In this document: positions 16,478 to 31,400 of the stretch, piece after piece
How positions within the stretch are numbered: position 1 is the stretch's first letter
Layout: the number at the start of each line of letters is the position of its first letter
Source of the DNA: Polytrichum commune
Taxonomy: Eukaryota; Streptophyta; Polytrichopsida; Polytrichales; Polytrichaceae
Assembly: GCA_950295325.1 (NCBI GenBank)
Contig: OX485805.1
Coordinates: forward strand, 54,584,758 to 54,648,757
Direction: 5' to 3'
DNA length: 64,000 nt
The notes under the pieces: generated by a model
Databases searched by the model: none
What the model saw: the letters and a program-made list of their open reading frames with translations, nothing else
Told to the model about the DNA's origin: nothing
Program-made: the position numbers and the translations under genes

Positions 16478-19400
16478 ATGGCGGAGTCGAAGGGATTGTC
16501 GGAGCTGGGGGTCTTAGTGGCGCAACTAGAGTCTGTGGTGCACTCAGGCTCGCACAAGCCACTGCAACCGCTCATGTGCTTCGATCTTCTCTCCGATCTT
16601 CTCTCCACTCTGGAGCGAGCATCCAAGGTACACACATCACCACCACCACTTGCAATGTTTGGAGCGTTTAGCAGTAGTATCGTGGATCGGAAATCGACGA
16701 TTCTTGCATTGTCATTTCTAAAGCTTTGGAAATATGCATGTGGAAGTTAGAATTCGATTCAGCGGGCTTTGAGAGAGGTTAAATACTTGGAGAGCATTTT
16801 TGCCCTTTTCTCTATCCCATTCTCTTCGACCTAGCAAAGCGGGAGTGATAAGTGCAGCTCGGAATCGAGCGAGACGTCAAAATTCAGCACCACGGAATTG
16901 AATTCCCTGGACCCGAAGTTTCTTAGGGTGAACCACACATTTAAACACATCCATCTCCTCATTCAGAATATGTCGTATGGAAATATTTGGAACTTTAGAA
17001 GCAGCATCGTGGATTGGGGATCAAGGATTTTTTCATTGTCATCCCTAAAGCTTTGGAGACAGGCACGTTTAAGTTGGACTTCGATTTAGTAGGCTTTGAA
17101 GGAGGTTAAGTGCTTGGAGAATGTTTTTTGCCCTGTTCTCTTCTTTCTTCTTCGACCTAGAAAAGTGGGAATGATAAGTGCAGCTCGGATTGATTGCGGC
17201 GTCAAATTTGAGCACCATGAAATTGAGTTTCATTGGGAAGAGTTTATGCCCTCCACCTGAAGTTTCTTAGGGGTGAACCACATATTCAAACACGTGTACA
17301 CAATTCAGAATATGTCATATGGTCGTACAGATTGTTTACAAAGTTCTTTGATGACTACAACTCCCATGTTGAGCCACATATTGCTTATTTTGAGTGCTCA
17401 TTCACCCCAAATATACCATCTGAGAAACTTGGGTAATTGGCAGGTGCATCTACTTTCAAATCGTGTTACATGCCTTCATGAAATTAGTTGTATGGTAGAG
17501 CTAATTCATGTGCATAATTTCTTCCTGATGGAAATTATGTCAAATAATCAGATAATGGTCATTGGCTTGACCTGGCTTGCGGCCACCCGCCGCTTGGCCA
17601 GGTCCAACCAATGGCCATTATCCAGTACATTGCCTCCAGTTTATCATCTGCATTATCTAATTCATTAAAAAATCCTGAGCTAGTGGCTCTTCTCTCGAGT
17701 TCACAGGTCGGGAGTCTATTTGTTTATTAACATTATGAAAATAGTAAATTTCTGTTCACTCCCCATGTCAATACTTGTCATAATACCAGTCCACGTACAT
17801 TTGTCCATCCTGTATTAAATTCTGAAAGTTGTTACTTTGATCAGGAGAGTTGTATAAAATGAACAGGGGAGGGAGGGTGTTTTGTTGGAGTTTTGTGAGT
17901 AGGGTGTTTCAGCATCTTATATTTCTAGGTCAAAGTTAGTTTACTGCTTCCCTCTTCTGAAATAATCCCCAATATGTGAAACTGCACTTGAGAAACGTTT
18001 TGTCAACTGGAAGATGGTCACAATTGGTCTCCCAGACTATGAAAGCTTGTGCAGTTGCCTTATTAGAACTTTCATTAAGAAAAAAAAAAAATCTCTGTTA
18101 GTGGTTGCTCTTCTGGGTAGAGGCACTTCTTGCATCTGAGGTAGTGTGCTAAATAGCTATCATAGTTTAAGAAGCATCATGTCAAGCTTAGAAGGATAAG
18201 TGCATTGGTTGTTTTTTTCAACGAGCAGCTAGTTTGTGGTCAAATTGCATTTGGAAGACTGATAAGGATTGGTCTCTGCAGGACACTGTTTTGCCATGCC
18301 AGAGGAAAGGGGAGGATGCACTACAAGCAATGCTTCTGCTTGGGATTCGGCCACCAGTGCGGCGATTGGCTTCTGCTGCAATGATGAAATTTATAGAGAT
18401 GGGAGATAGTATCTCAATCTATTCCAGAGCTAGTAGTTTGCAGGGCTGGCTGTCAGATAAGGCTGATGTTCGAAAGTCTGATCCAGCTAGTTGCATTGGT
18501 AGGAAAGTCAACTCCAACATTCAAAATGTGGATGGGTTCTTGCAATTAAAGAGTCATGGTCAGATTTTGCAATATCCTCTGTGAAAGATTGTAGTTTCTG
18601 ATCTTAATTCCGTGTCTGTGACTGATTTGAGACTTGTTTTGATTTAAGCATGAATAGGAAAGATTGATAACCTGAAGATGGAGTTGTTAATCAGTGGAAT
18701 TGGTATTGCAGGTGCAGCACAATGTCTAGGTGCTTTGTATAGAAATTTTGGCGAGAGAATCACCTCAGGACTAGTGGAGACCAGTAGCATTGTCGCAAAG
18801 TTGTTGAAATCTTCTGAGGTATTTGATGAATGAGCTGATTAAATTTGCTTTACCTGGGTCCCCTTGTGATTGAAGGCAGTGAAGGGTACAGAAAATGCTA
18901 CTTGAAATTTCCATTGTCCATATTTATTCTCGCTGTATGTTTTTCCAGCAGATATCCACTGCTCCTCATGCCATGTGTTCACATCTTCTTGAGAATTAAT
19001 AAGTCATTGTTGTGATAGAGTTAATTTGTGTACTAATTTGCAGCATGGTGCAGTCCGACTTTACATGGTTTTGATCAGTCTCCTGATATTTGAATTTCGG
19101 ACAGGTTAGAGTTAGACAGGCCGGTTTGCAGTTACTTCAGGACGCTTTGGAGGGATCTGGTGGTGGGGGGCCTCCAGCTGCATATGTGGAAGCTATCCGG
19201 TTAATTTTCAAAGTTGTGAGTGACAAGTCTCCAGTAGTGAGGGCAGCTGTAGCAGGATGCCTTCGAGCTGTTGCAATCACTGGTGGTCCTGGTTTGGGAT
19301 CTGGTGGGCTTGAAGCATGCATCAACCTATGCTTGAAGGTACAATACACAGTGGGGAGATTGTATCCTGCATGTTTCATCAGATTTTATGAGGGGTGCTT

Positions 19401-22400
19401 GAGAGATCTTTTGAGTTTACTACAAAAAATTGCTGTCACTCAGTTCCTTGTGTGGCTGTGTCTGACAGGGCCTGGAAGACATCGCTCAACCTGTTCGGGA
19501 TGGCTTTGCTGCTGCTTTAGGAAGTCTCCTTGCCCTTGAATTGAATCCACAAGCCCAGGTATATTTTTTCCACAAATTGAGTTTAATGTCTGGATGTCTT
19601 GGTTTCATCAATTACATTTGTTGAGGTCCTGCATGTGGATGTAACCTTTTCTTTCTGGGTTTGCAGGCCCAGTTTAAAGGAAAAGCTCCTCCTGCAACTA
19701 CAAAAGCACTTGAGAGCACTTTGCAAAAACATCTGATCATCCCCTATTTACGAGGTATCCAACTGTCTACCAAACCTTAAGAGCTGCATGTTGGAGGAAC
19801 CTCGTTGCTCTAACTTACCTTGGTATGAAAATAGGTGTATAAAGAGATGATTGTCACTAATTAACAGTCTATCTTTACTGTAATATGCACTAGTTTTGTA
19901 AAGTATGGCCAAGCCTTGTTGGGCAATTCACCTACACCAAGTGACTAACTGCTCTCATGCTCATGGTTACAGCAACAGGTGTTCGTGGCAGAGACATTCG
20001 TTTTGGTCTTACAATGGCCTGGGTAGCCTTTTTACAGGTTTTCTTCTTCACTCCTATTGAAATGTGTCTCAAACTTTCATTGGAATAGCTTATTTGAATA
20101 GTAGAAATTTGTTGACTTCCTTGTGGAGTGATGCCAATAATGCTGTGAGCACATAGTAGCAATTCACAGGTTATTTGTTACAAACAATTCTTATCCCTTT
20201 TCACATGTTAACAATTCATCTTGAACCCTAGGTTGTTATTATTATCAAGAAAGCTCCAACTCGGACCAGTAGATCTCAAATTATTCAGGCTGCCTCCCCT
20301 GGCATCATGGAAGTCCTCAAGGGAGATTTGTGGGCACAACTGATTGGCCAAATTGTCTTCATAATTAGATTTGTAGACCCATATTTAGCATAGGATCATG
20401 TCTCTGTTGTCGTGGAGGCTTGTTGCGTGTGAATTCCTGAGATGCTAATAAAACTACATCCATGTAATTTTTATTGAAATAGTACTTGTTTACCTTCCAT
20501 TCAATTGAAATGCTTCAACATGATTGGGACTCACCCCTTTGCCTTCAAGGCATTCCATCAAAAACCTACTTGAGGGTTGGGATTCTCTTTATTGACCTAC
20601 TTCCTGATGAGATACATCCTATCTTCTTGTGTTGTCATCATGGACAGTCTTAGGACTATGACTTGTATGATAAGGATCCATAGGGGGAAATGAATGATAT
20701 GGAATCAAGGCATCTATGTGTGTACATCTGAAGCAGATAGCCCACTTTGGGATGTGAACTCATACTTGTGACTCATGTGGTCTTGAATGTACTCTTACAA
20801 GCTGCCATTATATCCTGCAGGGGATGCATTTAACTTATGGGCATAATGATATGGAGCTTGCACATATAGGAATGGAGGCTATTAGTATGCTGACATCTAG
20901 CCTTGATGCTCATGCTCAGGTGTGGTTCAGTCAGTGATTATCTTATGTTATATTTCTAGATGTAAAACTGCAACTCATCGTCAAGTTGTTCTTCCTTACT
21001 GTGTAGCCTTCTCTTTAGAGCATTATTATGAGGGCTGCAGTCATGTTCTGTCTCTGCTGCATGTATGCAGGCATCTACCTGTGTTCTTATTATTGTGTTC
21101 TCACTGACAGGCGTGTGTACAATATATCTTGAGGGTGGGGGTTGCTGAGCAAATGGGTGAGCCAGCACAGAAGGAGTTCACATACCTCCTCACAAAAGAG
21201 GTTTGGGTCAACATTCAATCAATTTTCCAATGGGACCCCTTTTGTTGTTTGAATATGTGGTCTTTGGTCTAATTAAGTAGTCCCATGTGCAAGATTAAGT
21301 TTGAAGTGACTTTGCTTTCTGATTTGTTTGTTATCATTCTGCAGCTTTCAGGCTCCGAGAACAGCTCACCAAGGCTGATTGTTATTCTGAGGACAATTGC
21401 ACACCTTTTATTAACACTTGGGGAGGTATTTACTTGACCTTCATTCAGTGCTTATGCTCCTGATCTACCTGTTCTGATTACAATGTTTGACTCATGTAGG
21501 GGAGTCTACAAGTTTCAACCCACTGAATATTTACTACTCCAGTATCACTCAGTATTTAAGAATTTCTGTGACTACAGGTTTCACTAGCTTGCAGGGAAGC
21601 TCTTGACAACTCACTGGTGGAAACGCTGTCCAACTCTTCCATGGCTGTGAGTATTTAGGGATCTGGAGAAGTTGGGAAATGTCTTAAGACTTAGTTTCTT
21701 GAATGCAAGGTCCTAGTTATTTGCCCTCTTCACCTCACTGGCATTTCTATGCATGCCTTTCTTACAGTGGTTACAGGTGTGTTGCACATAACCTCTAAAG
21801 TTCTTGCTCAAGGAAGAGATAAGAGTCACATAAATAGTACGCTTCTGTAAAATATATTGTAGATGGAGGAAGCATATCTTTTTTCCCAGTGGGCTGTGTA
21901 GGTTGCTCTTCATGTGGCTATGCACCCTTGGAAGAAATTATGCTGGCCATTGTCATAATTTCTTTGCACTCCTGACATTGTCCGTTGACTGTCTATATTG
22001 CATTCGAGTGATCTAGTGTGATTTCCCACCTTTAGCAATATCTGTTAGTGATGGTTGAACTATTAAAAAATGAGCCATCCTGATTGTTCCTGCACTCAAA
22101 ATTGTGTCAGAATCTGCAGGGACATATATTATACTTTTAGAAATTCCAGATCGCAAATCCACTGCAAAGCCATGTGATGAACGACCTTGTTTTGGCAGGT
22201 TCGAATAGAAGCAGCACTTACTTTGCGGGCTCTTGCTGAAGTAGATCCTACTTGTGCCAACAACCTTCTGTCTTGCGGTGTTACTACTCTTCGTGCTTTA
22301 CGAGAGATAGTGGTTGTTGAGAAGGTTAGTTCATCTTTGCTTTCCCAGACATTCTGCACTGTGTTGTGGGTGGTGAGAGGGTTTTCTAGTTGCAAAACCT

Positions 22401-25400
22401 TGTAATAAAGGTATACCTGTGAGATGCCTCATAGTCAATGGAGAGATGTAAATGCAATCAGTTGCTCTGAAAGGACAATAGTGCCGACAAAACCTTGAGA
22501 CTTAGTCTCAGATAGCCAGTTGTAGAATGTGATATGCTCTTCAACTAGCCCTCTGAGAGTAATAGCGGCTACTTTCTACCCCAATGCGATGTGTGCCATT
22601 GGAATGTAGGGACAATCAGACGTGTATATTGTCGGGAGCTGCTGCAGGGTGAGCGACTGAGGGTTGAGCTGGACTTGCTGCATGGACAAGCGGCCATGCT
22701 AGCTGCCCTACTGGCTGTGTGTCCTAGATTGCCACTTGGAGTACCTTTCAGGTAGTTGTTTCTCTCCATTTTTAAATCCAATTCAACTTGCCTAATCCTT
22801 TCCATCAAATGAGATTGATAGTTTGTCTTGATTCTTGTTTCTTTTTCTGCTTGGTAGCAATAAAGGAAGGTAGAATGAAACGTTGTGTGTTGTGCAGGCT
22901 GCCTTCAGCAATTTTAGAAGTGGCCAAGGCTATGGTTCTACAGAAGTCTGGCAACTCTGTTGCAGCAGCTGCTGAAAAAGAGGCTGGCTGGATGTTAATA
23001 GCAGCGTTGATGTCATCCATGCCGAAGCAGGTTGCTCAGACATTTTATCTTCGCCCACTTGTCATCCAATGTTATGTTTCTGGACAGGGCTTGCTTTCAC
23101 TACTGCAAGTTGTGATATTTATTCAGGTCTTCATACTTGTGTTATATATTTGATTTTATGCAAATTGTGACATGACAACATAGTGAGTCAGGATCACAGA
23201 CCTTGAGGTGCACTAGGTGGCATTTAGACAGCAGATTCATGTTGTTTTGTTCAGGAATTAGAGGAGCAAGAGCTGGAACTAATTGCTCTCTGGACTCTCG
23301 AGTTTGGGGGGAACCATCGTGACAAAGTCAGGGAAGCTGAAAAAAATATGCCTGCACACTTGAGGTAAGGGTTTGTTTATTTACTATGATTTAATTATAC
23401 TCGGAGAACTCAGATGCACTTGTGTTCCACGCTTTGTGTGGTGATGGTTATTGGTTTAAGTCAAGCTTGTATGCCTGGTCTTATCATTAGATCAGTTTTC
23501 TAAAGATTCATGTGCTTGCTGCTGCTATGTTTGCATGAATCTTCTAAGTAGTCTTTATTTCCTGGGAGCAGAAGCAAAATGGTGTTTGTTGATATGGTGT
23601 TTGGGGTGACCATGTGCAGTGGGTGGTCTGCAGCTCTGGAGGCATTGACTGCTTTTGTAGGATATTATGTTGTCCCAAGCTTGACATTGGAGAATGAAGG
23701 AATTCTCTTGCATCCTATTCTTGGCTACCTTTCTGGGTATTCATGATATTCATTTGCAAATCGTCTGTCATGGTGAAGTAGTTGAATGCAATATGGCTAT
23801 TTCTGTGTTTCATTAACACAAGGAAATGTGATTCCTTAGGTAGCTTGCTTTCTTGTACTGAAGTTGTAGCCTGTTGTTGTGTCACTGGATGCCTTTTGTT
23901 GGATTTTGTTAATTGACTTGATGGGTCTAATTTGTGTTCTTTTGGTGCAGAGCATTGAAGTATCTGGCCTCTCCAACTTTGCAACAAGCACCACTTGCTT
24001 TGAAGCCTGCTATTGATTTGTTTACCATCAGAATTTTAAGGGCATTCCAAGCCCTTCCTGATCCGTCTGTTTATAGAAGTGACCATGTTGAGCTACTGGC
24101 CATTTGTTCGTTACCTTTCAGGTATGATATGCTGGAACACAGTAACCCCAAAACGTGTAAGAGGTCACTCTGGGCTTTCCTTGTCACACAACTCACATTT
24201 ACTATAACATGCTCAGCCAATCTCATGAACTACATGTTCATTTATGCAATCTACTTACATTTAGTTCCATATCTTCTCCTCTGCATTAATCAAGAGAAGA
24301 GGTTGTTTTTGGTGTAAGATTCTCTCTGTCATTATTGTATGGAGTGACCTATGCTGAAATTGACCATGTGTTTACTCTATTTTACCATATATCATGTTGG
24401 AAACTCGATTCGCAGATTTGTGCCATGTTTTAACTTATTCCTGTTAAAATATCTAGAATGGAAGGACATCTAGACCATCTATATTTCTACTTTAGTTTTG
24501 CTGTGTTAGTATGGTGAATGTAAGTTCAATCTGCACGGATGTCATCTTGAGTTGATTGCAAACTAGAGCCTTTGTAATGTTGCACCTTACATCATCCAGT
24601 TTTGTAGATACTATGTTTTGGTAGCACGTGGGATTTTGTATTCCCAAATCGTATTTCATTCCTTCCCCTTTTTCTTGATCCTTGCATTCAGGAACTAAGC
24701 CTGAGATATTTGATACAGGGAGCCTGAGAAATATGGAGCTAGCTCATGTTTAAGGCAGCTTCTGGATACTGGCGATGCATCTCTTGGACCTTGGGTTCCT
24801 GGAAGGTTGGTAAACCCAGTTCATTGCAAGGTGTTCTTAATTACATAATCTCCTTCGTGTTACTGGTTTGATTGTCTGGAGGAAACTTTGTAAAACTCAC
24901 ACTAATTATAAGCACCTGGAATTGCTGGTTGATCCAGGGATTTCTTTGAAGACGAGCTGCGTGCATTTGAAGGAGGTGCTGATGGTCTCTTACCTTGCGT
25001 GTGGGACAGTGAAGTGCCTGCTTTTGCTCAAGTACGTGGATAGTTCGTAGAGAATCAATTCCATGTCAAAGCCCAGACACTTATTTAAGTGTATGTTGAG
25101 ATTCTCTCGTCTGTGGAATCTCCACATGAATGCTAATAAAGCAGTGAATCCTGTTAGGAGGTCCTGGGTGTGTGCTCTTCTGTTTAGGAGAAGATTATGC
25201 TCTGAATTCCAATTAGTGTGGACTCACTTTTCTCTGCTGACTATGCAGCCCCTGCCACTTGCATCATTGCTTGTTGATGATATGCTTCTCTGCTTTGGGA
25301 ACATCTTTGCTTCTCAGGTGATTTCTCAACAAAATGATCCTCCTGTTCCTTTGTGCTCATAGATTTTTTCATTTTGAACCTCTCAGGCTTCTCATCCTGA

Positions 25401-28400
25401 TAGCTTGGGGCACTCTGGTCATGCATTGGTATGACAACTTTAAGATTAGCAAGGGGTCGTTTTATCTATTTGAACAGGAATCTGGTATATTTGGCAGCCT
25501 TCAGATCTGTAATAAGAAGTATTGGTGACTGGGATGATTGACCTTGGCTCTCTAAGTGAATGTTTTTATTATCTGGAATGTATTGCTGTTAGCAAAATCT
25601 ACTACTGAAATATGTGGTATAGTACTTCTGGAATATATACTATAGAGCCCACCTTTCGAAAGGTTTGCAGTAAGCCCTATAATAATACCCGGCTCACCTG
25701 CCTACATTATAGGGCAAACGGGCCCATATTCATGTTGGTGTTAATGCAGCAATGTTCCCCCCTTTTCTTTTACTACTGAAAATGGCATTCTAACTAATCT
25801 ATTGTATTTGTCCTCTACCTTAATATCTACTGCACCCAAACACAGAGGGGGGGATTTCTTTGGCAGTCTGAGAAAAACAAACTGCAGCTGCTGGAGGTCA
25901 TGGGAAATAGAACTGCTGGAAAGAGGCAGGGTTGGCGAACTTCATTTACAACAAATGTGTGTGTGGCCCTATTGGGAGGCTTGAAGGTGAATTCTGTGAA
26001 CTCTTGCAAGATGCCTTTGTTTCACATGAACAATTTCCAGACACAAGCCAAGCTTCCAGTGTGATTAACTGCCGTACACATTGATGATTGTAGGCATCAA
26101 TATGTGTGCGAGCTCAAGGGGTGGATGGTGAGGCGTTGAGACAGCTTCAAGAGATTCTTTTGGTATGAAGTTGCAAGCCTTGTAGTGTAGCCTTGTCTTG
26201 AGTATGGAGTGACAAGTTTGCAGTGGGAACATGGAATCTAGTTACATTCAATTTCAAACTCGGCAGTGTCTTAACCAGTCTTGGGAGAATCTCATATTTG
26301 GGACTTAACCTGATGTAGATACTAATTTGGATATATATGCATTGTATCTGTCTGCTCTCAATAAAATTATGCACTGATGGATTCATAGAAAAAGGGCATT
26401 CACTTGGTAGTAACCCATCACATATGACCAGTGCTTCCCACCGTCCAGGATGGATCGTCCATCCAAAAGGTGAAAGGGCATTGAACTCTTTATAGCCTGG
26501 AGAATGCTTTCTAAAACTACTTTTTAATGATTCGCCTTATTCTGTATGGGATGATCCTTTCCGGGCCCTTTCAAAGACCCCTTCAAAATACTCCAAAGAA
26601 ATCATGAACGTCCTTTGAGTGCTTTGGTTGTATGTGGGGCTTTCACATGCATGTTGATGTAACTTTGCAAGTAGGTTTAGGTCAAACAATTTGGGTTGCA
26701 AGATGCATGTCTACGTACATATTTTGTCAACACATCTGATATGCTTCCAATTGCAACAGGGTGTTTTGGCTGAAGATGGAATTTCTGCAGCAGAGCGCCG
26801 CGCTGCTGCTGAGAGCTTAGGTGTACTGGCTCGATTGGGAAGTGATGTCTATGCTGCCCGTTTGGTATGTTTCTTGGTGATTCTAGAGATTGGTATACTA
26901 TGATGTAAATTTGCCAAAGCATTGTCTTGGTGTTTGAGTGTAGTTGCTGAGCAGTATTGAAACAAAATAGATTTTTCTATTTCTTCTTCTTTTTCTCTTG
27001 CATCCTATGCTTGTTTGTGTAGTGGTAGGGAAACCATTATGAACAAGTCCTGTTTATGCTGCAGGCTCGTTTATTACTCACAAATTTAGTCGGTGCTCAA
27101 AATGCTACTTATAAAGGGTCAATTGCCCTTGCATTGGGATGCATTCACCGCAGGTATCTTCTCCCTTTCTCTGACTTGCTAAAGTTACACCTGGGAGTGT
27201 TTTATAAAATGCCAAGTGGCTCAGGATACCTAGTTTGTCTCCGCTGTTGAATTTTAACTCCAGATCTCTTGCATTGTGGGCTCACTTGGTGCTAGAATTT
27301 CTGGGGAACAACTTATAGAATCTTGACTACCGGATGAGGAGTTGATTGGAGATAATTGATGCCTTAACTTACATGTTGTTTTGTGATGACTATTTCCTGG
27401 TTGCGACTCTGAATGTTGTAGAAGAGTCTCTATATTTGTGAAATAGTTGCTAATTTAAATTTAACCCCACTGCAATTTCATCACACTACTAGTTTAGGCA
27501 CAACATGATTCATTCACCCTGATGTTAAGCATAGCCAATATTATGTGAAGGAACTATGACTTATTCAACAATCATGCATTAAATTTCATTTACTTGGTGT
27601 TATGAGGCTCAACCCTAACTCCAATCATCTGGATGTATGTTAGAAGTCAACTAGCCTAACTTCTATTTTAGACATATCTTCAAATCAGAATCGCAAGGCT
27701 TGCTTTTTGACCAATCTGATGAATCTTTGAGACCCCTCTCCACTGAAGCGTTGAAAGCAATTTGTGATATTTGTGATACTTGTGACTTGCGATATTGATT
27801 CTTTATTTAGAATGAAGATGTTGCAGGATTAGGCGACTAGTAGTAGTATGGAGATGATTGATGTCGAAGATTTTGTAGACTCTTGCGACTTTCTAAAGTT
27901 AAAATTGGCAAGTACATTTGGGACACAACTACCTGAGAGTGTCATAAGTAATTGAAGTAAATGTAAAAATGATTTGGGGGTTATCTTCGTAAAGCACAGC
28001 ATTCCATATGATTCTTTTGAAGGTAATTCTTTCTTGTTTTACATTTGGGAGTAATCAGTGTTGGAGGAATGGCGCTCTCTGTCTTGGTGCCTGCAACTGT
28101 GCAAGCACTTTGTTTGTTAGCAAGGGATCCAACAGATGCACTACACGTCTGGGCTCTTCATGGGTTGTGGCTGACGGCAGAAGCTGCTGGATTGTCATAT
28201 GTTCCTCATGTCCAGGTAGGGATTGACAGTTTGCTCTCCTTGAAGCTTCTCCTTGTGCAACTTTTTGTCAGATTGGGTGGTCACAGATTCAAATAGAAGA
28301 ATTCTCTTTTGATTTTTGAATTGTTATATTAAGTCATGTTCAAGTTCGATGAAATAACTAGTCATACAGATATTCGTCACTGAACATAGCTCTATTTGTG

Positions 28401-31400
28401 GTCATATCAGGCCACACTGTCACTGGTCATGGATCTTGTACTGTCAGATGACCTGAGTTCATCAGAACTAGGACAAAGCCTTGGTCGACTTATAAATGCA
28501 ATTGTTGCTGTGCTTGGACCTGAGTTGTCACCAACCAGCTCATTCTTCATGCGTTGCAAGGTACACAATATCATTATTTTATTATCTATATTAACAACTG
28601 GTTCATATGTTTTGGACTGGGTAATTTTTGCTGTAGTTTTGAAAGATCAAGAGTGTTTCTTGCAATGTTTGTCTTTGATATTTTTTTAGTTACATTTTAT
28701 TCTACATGTTCATGTGAGGGTTGAAGGAGATTTGAACATGTACTGTCTATGTAATCTTTAGAACACGTTCCAGCTTTTTGATTTGATTTCGGATGTGAAT
28801 GGTTCTCAAGTTCAATTTATTTGCAGCTGATTTATGAGCTTGGGTGGGTATGCAGTCTGTGGTTTCTGAAATAAACACAGGAGAGAAGCCTGCAGCATTG
28901 TTGGAGTGAGTACTTCTGCTTATACATATTGAATCAATTGAGGTGGATTCATGTTCACATACAGAGCTTCCTTGACCACGTTAAGTGACAAATAGTTGGT
29001 TGTAAATTTTGCAGGTGTGTAAATTTCACTCAACAGTTGGTGCTTTTTGCTCCACAGGCTGTATCTGTTCAGTTGCATGTGCAGACGCTTCGGCCAACTC
29101 TATCGTCTAGACAAGTAAGTTTTACTATACAATGAACGAGCTGTAAGTGATTTTCATATTTTTGAGGTTTCTAGTTAAGAGTTGTGGGGATCAACATTTG
29201 ACTGAAGACATGCAATAGAGATAGGTACATGCAGCCTCCAAAGAAATATGCACTTCCTCCCTTGGCATACTTACCTACTCCATGCCTCATTTTGTACTCA
29301 GGTTTCTTTTATTCATGCTAGGTAAAGTGTGTTGTATAGCACATACTTTACTGAATTCTTGAGAGCATGTGGCCTAGTATGAGTAATTGAAATGCATTGA
29401 GACTTCCATTCATTATTGGCACTTCTAGTATTGCAACACACTTGATGCCATGATTCTTATTCTACTTGGTTGATGCAGCCAACTTTACGCCAATCTGCAG
29501 TTGCAACTCTGCGCCATCTTTCAGAACGAGACTCGGTATACATCCAGCTGAGGCTTGTACTGAATACTATTGAAGGTCATTTATTAGCAGATTATGAAAA
29601 AGGTACATTTAGGTTCTTCACTGCTGTTCTACATATGCAATAACTACCATGAATAATGTTGACATTGTGTTGTTCAGGTTGCTCTGGTGAATGAACACAT
29701 TGAGGAAGACCTTTTTGCTATGCTGGATTCTGAAACTGATGAAAGGTTGTCTTTTGAGTTTCCCTCCCTTCCCCTTTCTTTCCATATATTTCTCTTCAAT
29801 CTAATTCATTTCATGCTCGACATATTATCATCATGTACTCCCTATGAGCCTTGGACTTTAAACCGTTCTTCTCTGGCCTTTGGTTTCAGGGGCAGAAGAT
29901 GGAGAATTAGAGTCAGTCTGTATGTTCTGATGATTGAAGTGGTTGTCCATACCATGTGATTTTGACTTCAGGATCATCCAAAGTGTACGTCAGACGTTGC
30001 AGCGGTTGTTGGAGGCAGCTTGTCCTTCCTTTCCATCTCGGTGGCTAAATTTGTGTCGGAATGTTGTGAGTGTTCCTTTATCTTGATTGATTTCTTCTTT
30101 ATTGGGCACATAAGAGGGTTCGCACATTTGGCAACACTCCCATGTAGGGGCCTTCTTCAACTGCTGTTGCTACTAGTGTAGTAATCATTCAATAGGTCCT
30201 TTTTAGGTTCAGTTGTACTTGTGTTTGGGATCATTATTTAATTTTCTCCAGTACACTTCCCAGTTCTGTGGCCTTCTAAGTTGCAGTGACATCCAAGTGA
30301 CATGGTGTTGGTGTTATGCAATGCCATATAAGTGCTATTGGTGTGCTCTCCCCTCTGAAAGGAATTGTCCATGTGTATTGTGTTGGTTAAAGTTGGCAAT
30401 GTGAATTTAATAATAATAATGAACCTGCTGAACTATAATGTGAATTTTGTAGGTCTTAGCAACTGCAGCAACGAAGCAAGCAGGATCCGGCTATTACGAA
30501 GCTGAGCTGATTGTGCGCAGTGGCATGGATGCTGGACAACTTGAAGACATGCCCATGGGGGAAGATGACGAAGGCATGATAGTAAGCAGTAACACAGGAC
30601 AGGATCTGAAGAAATCTGAAAGCAAAAGATATGAAGCTAATTTGCCCCGCTACAAAACTCGTCTCTTTGCTGCAGAGTAAGTATCTGCAGAGGGCAAGAA
30701 TTTGTTTTTGTAGCTTCCAGAGAGTATTGAGAGGGATCTTATAAATCTCCATACAAGTAGGTTTGGCAAAGGACTATGAACTGGAGGCTGATAGAATCTT
30801 TACTTGTTCAGGTGTTTGAGCCGTCTGCCTTTTGCTGTTGGAATGCATCCTGCACATTTTGATCTTGTGAAAGCTAGACAAGAAGAAGGTGGACATTGGC
30901 TGGTTCTTCATCTTGGAGAGTTGGTTGCTCTTGCCTACCAGGTGGGGGAAGTTCACTTTCAAGGTTCATTCAAGTTGTATATGATATATATGTCTTGACT
31001 ACTAGGGCAAGTTATGAGGCTGTATGTTACCCTCCAATTTTTTGTATAATTGAATCTTTGAGACAGTCGCTTTAGAAATAGATAAGGAGCAGTATGGCAG
31101 TTCACATATCAGGATGCACTTTAATTTTTATCATATTGCAGGTTGCTACAGGAAGTTTGGAAAGTGTGAGGCCCATGGGTGTAGAGCTATTAGATACTAT
31201 CCTTGACAAGGTAAACCTGATATTTGCGACAACATGGTTAACAATGCTCCATATAGAAAATGTCAAGAAGTAGAGTGTTGTTGGAAGTTTGCATGGGCAT
31301 TAAAAAGCCTTCACATGTTGTTGACATCCTCCTTTATATACTTAACCCCTAGAGGTCACCCCAATTCAAGCAGTCGAATATGTCATTGTCATGCCTTCAG

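Noticed and set aside
19044-19104. Upstream extension of SWEETIE exon 4 from the acceptor at 19043
   Set aside because: It would add 61 bases and break the frame; the acceptor at 19104 keeps phase 0 and matches the family.
20230-20400. Possible extra exon between SWEETIE exons 7 and 8
   Set aside because: It is open for about 50 codons, but joining exon 7 directly to exon 8 gives the family-like sequence and correct phase; no homologous segment is expected.
22609-22647. Earlier acceptor (TGTAG|GGACAATC) for SWEETIE exon 13
   Set aside because: Used with the preceding phase-0 junction it runs into a stop; the acceptor at 22647 keeps the frame and gives the expected GERLR start.
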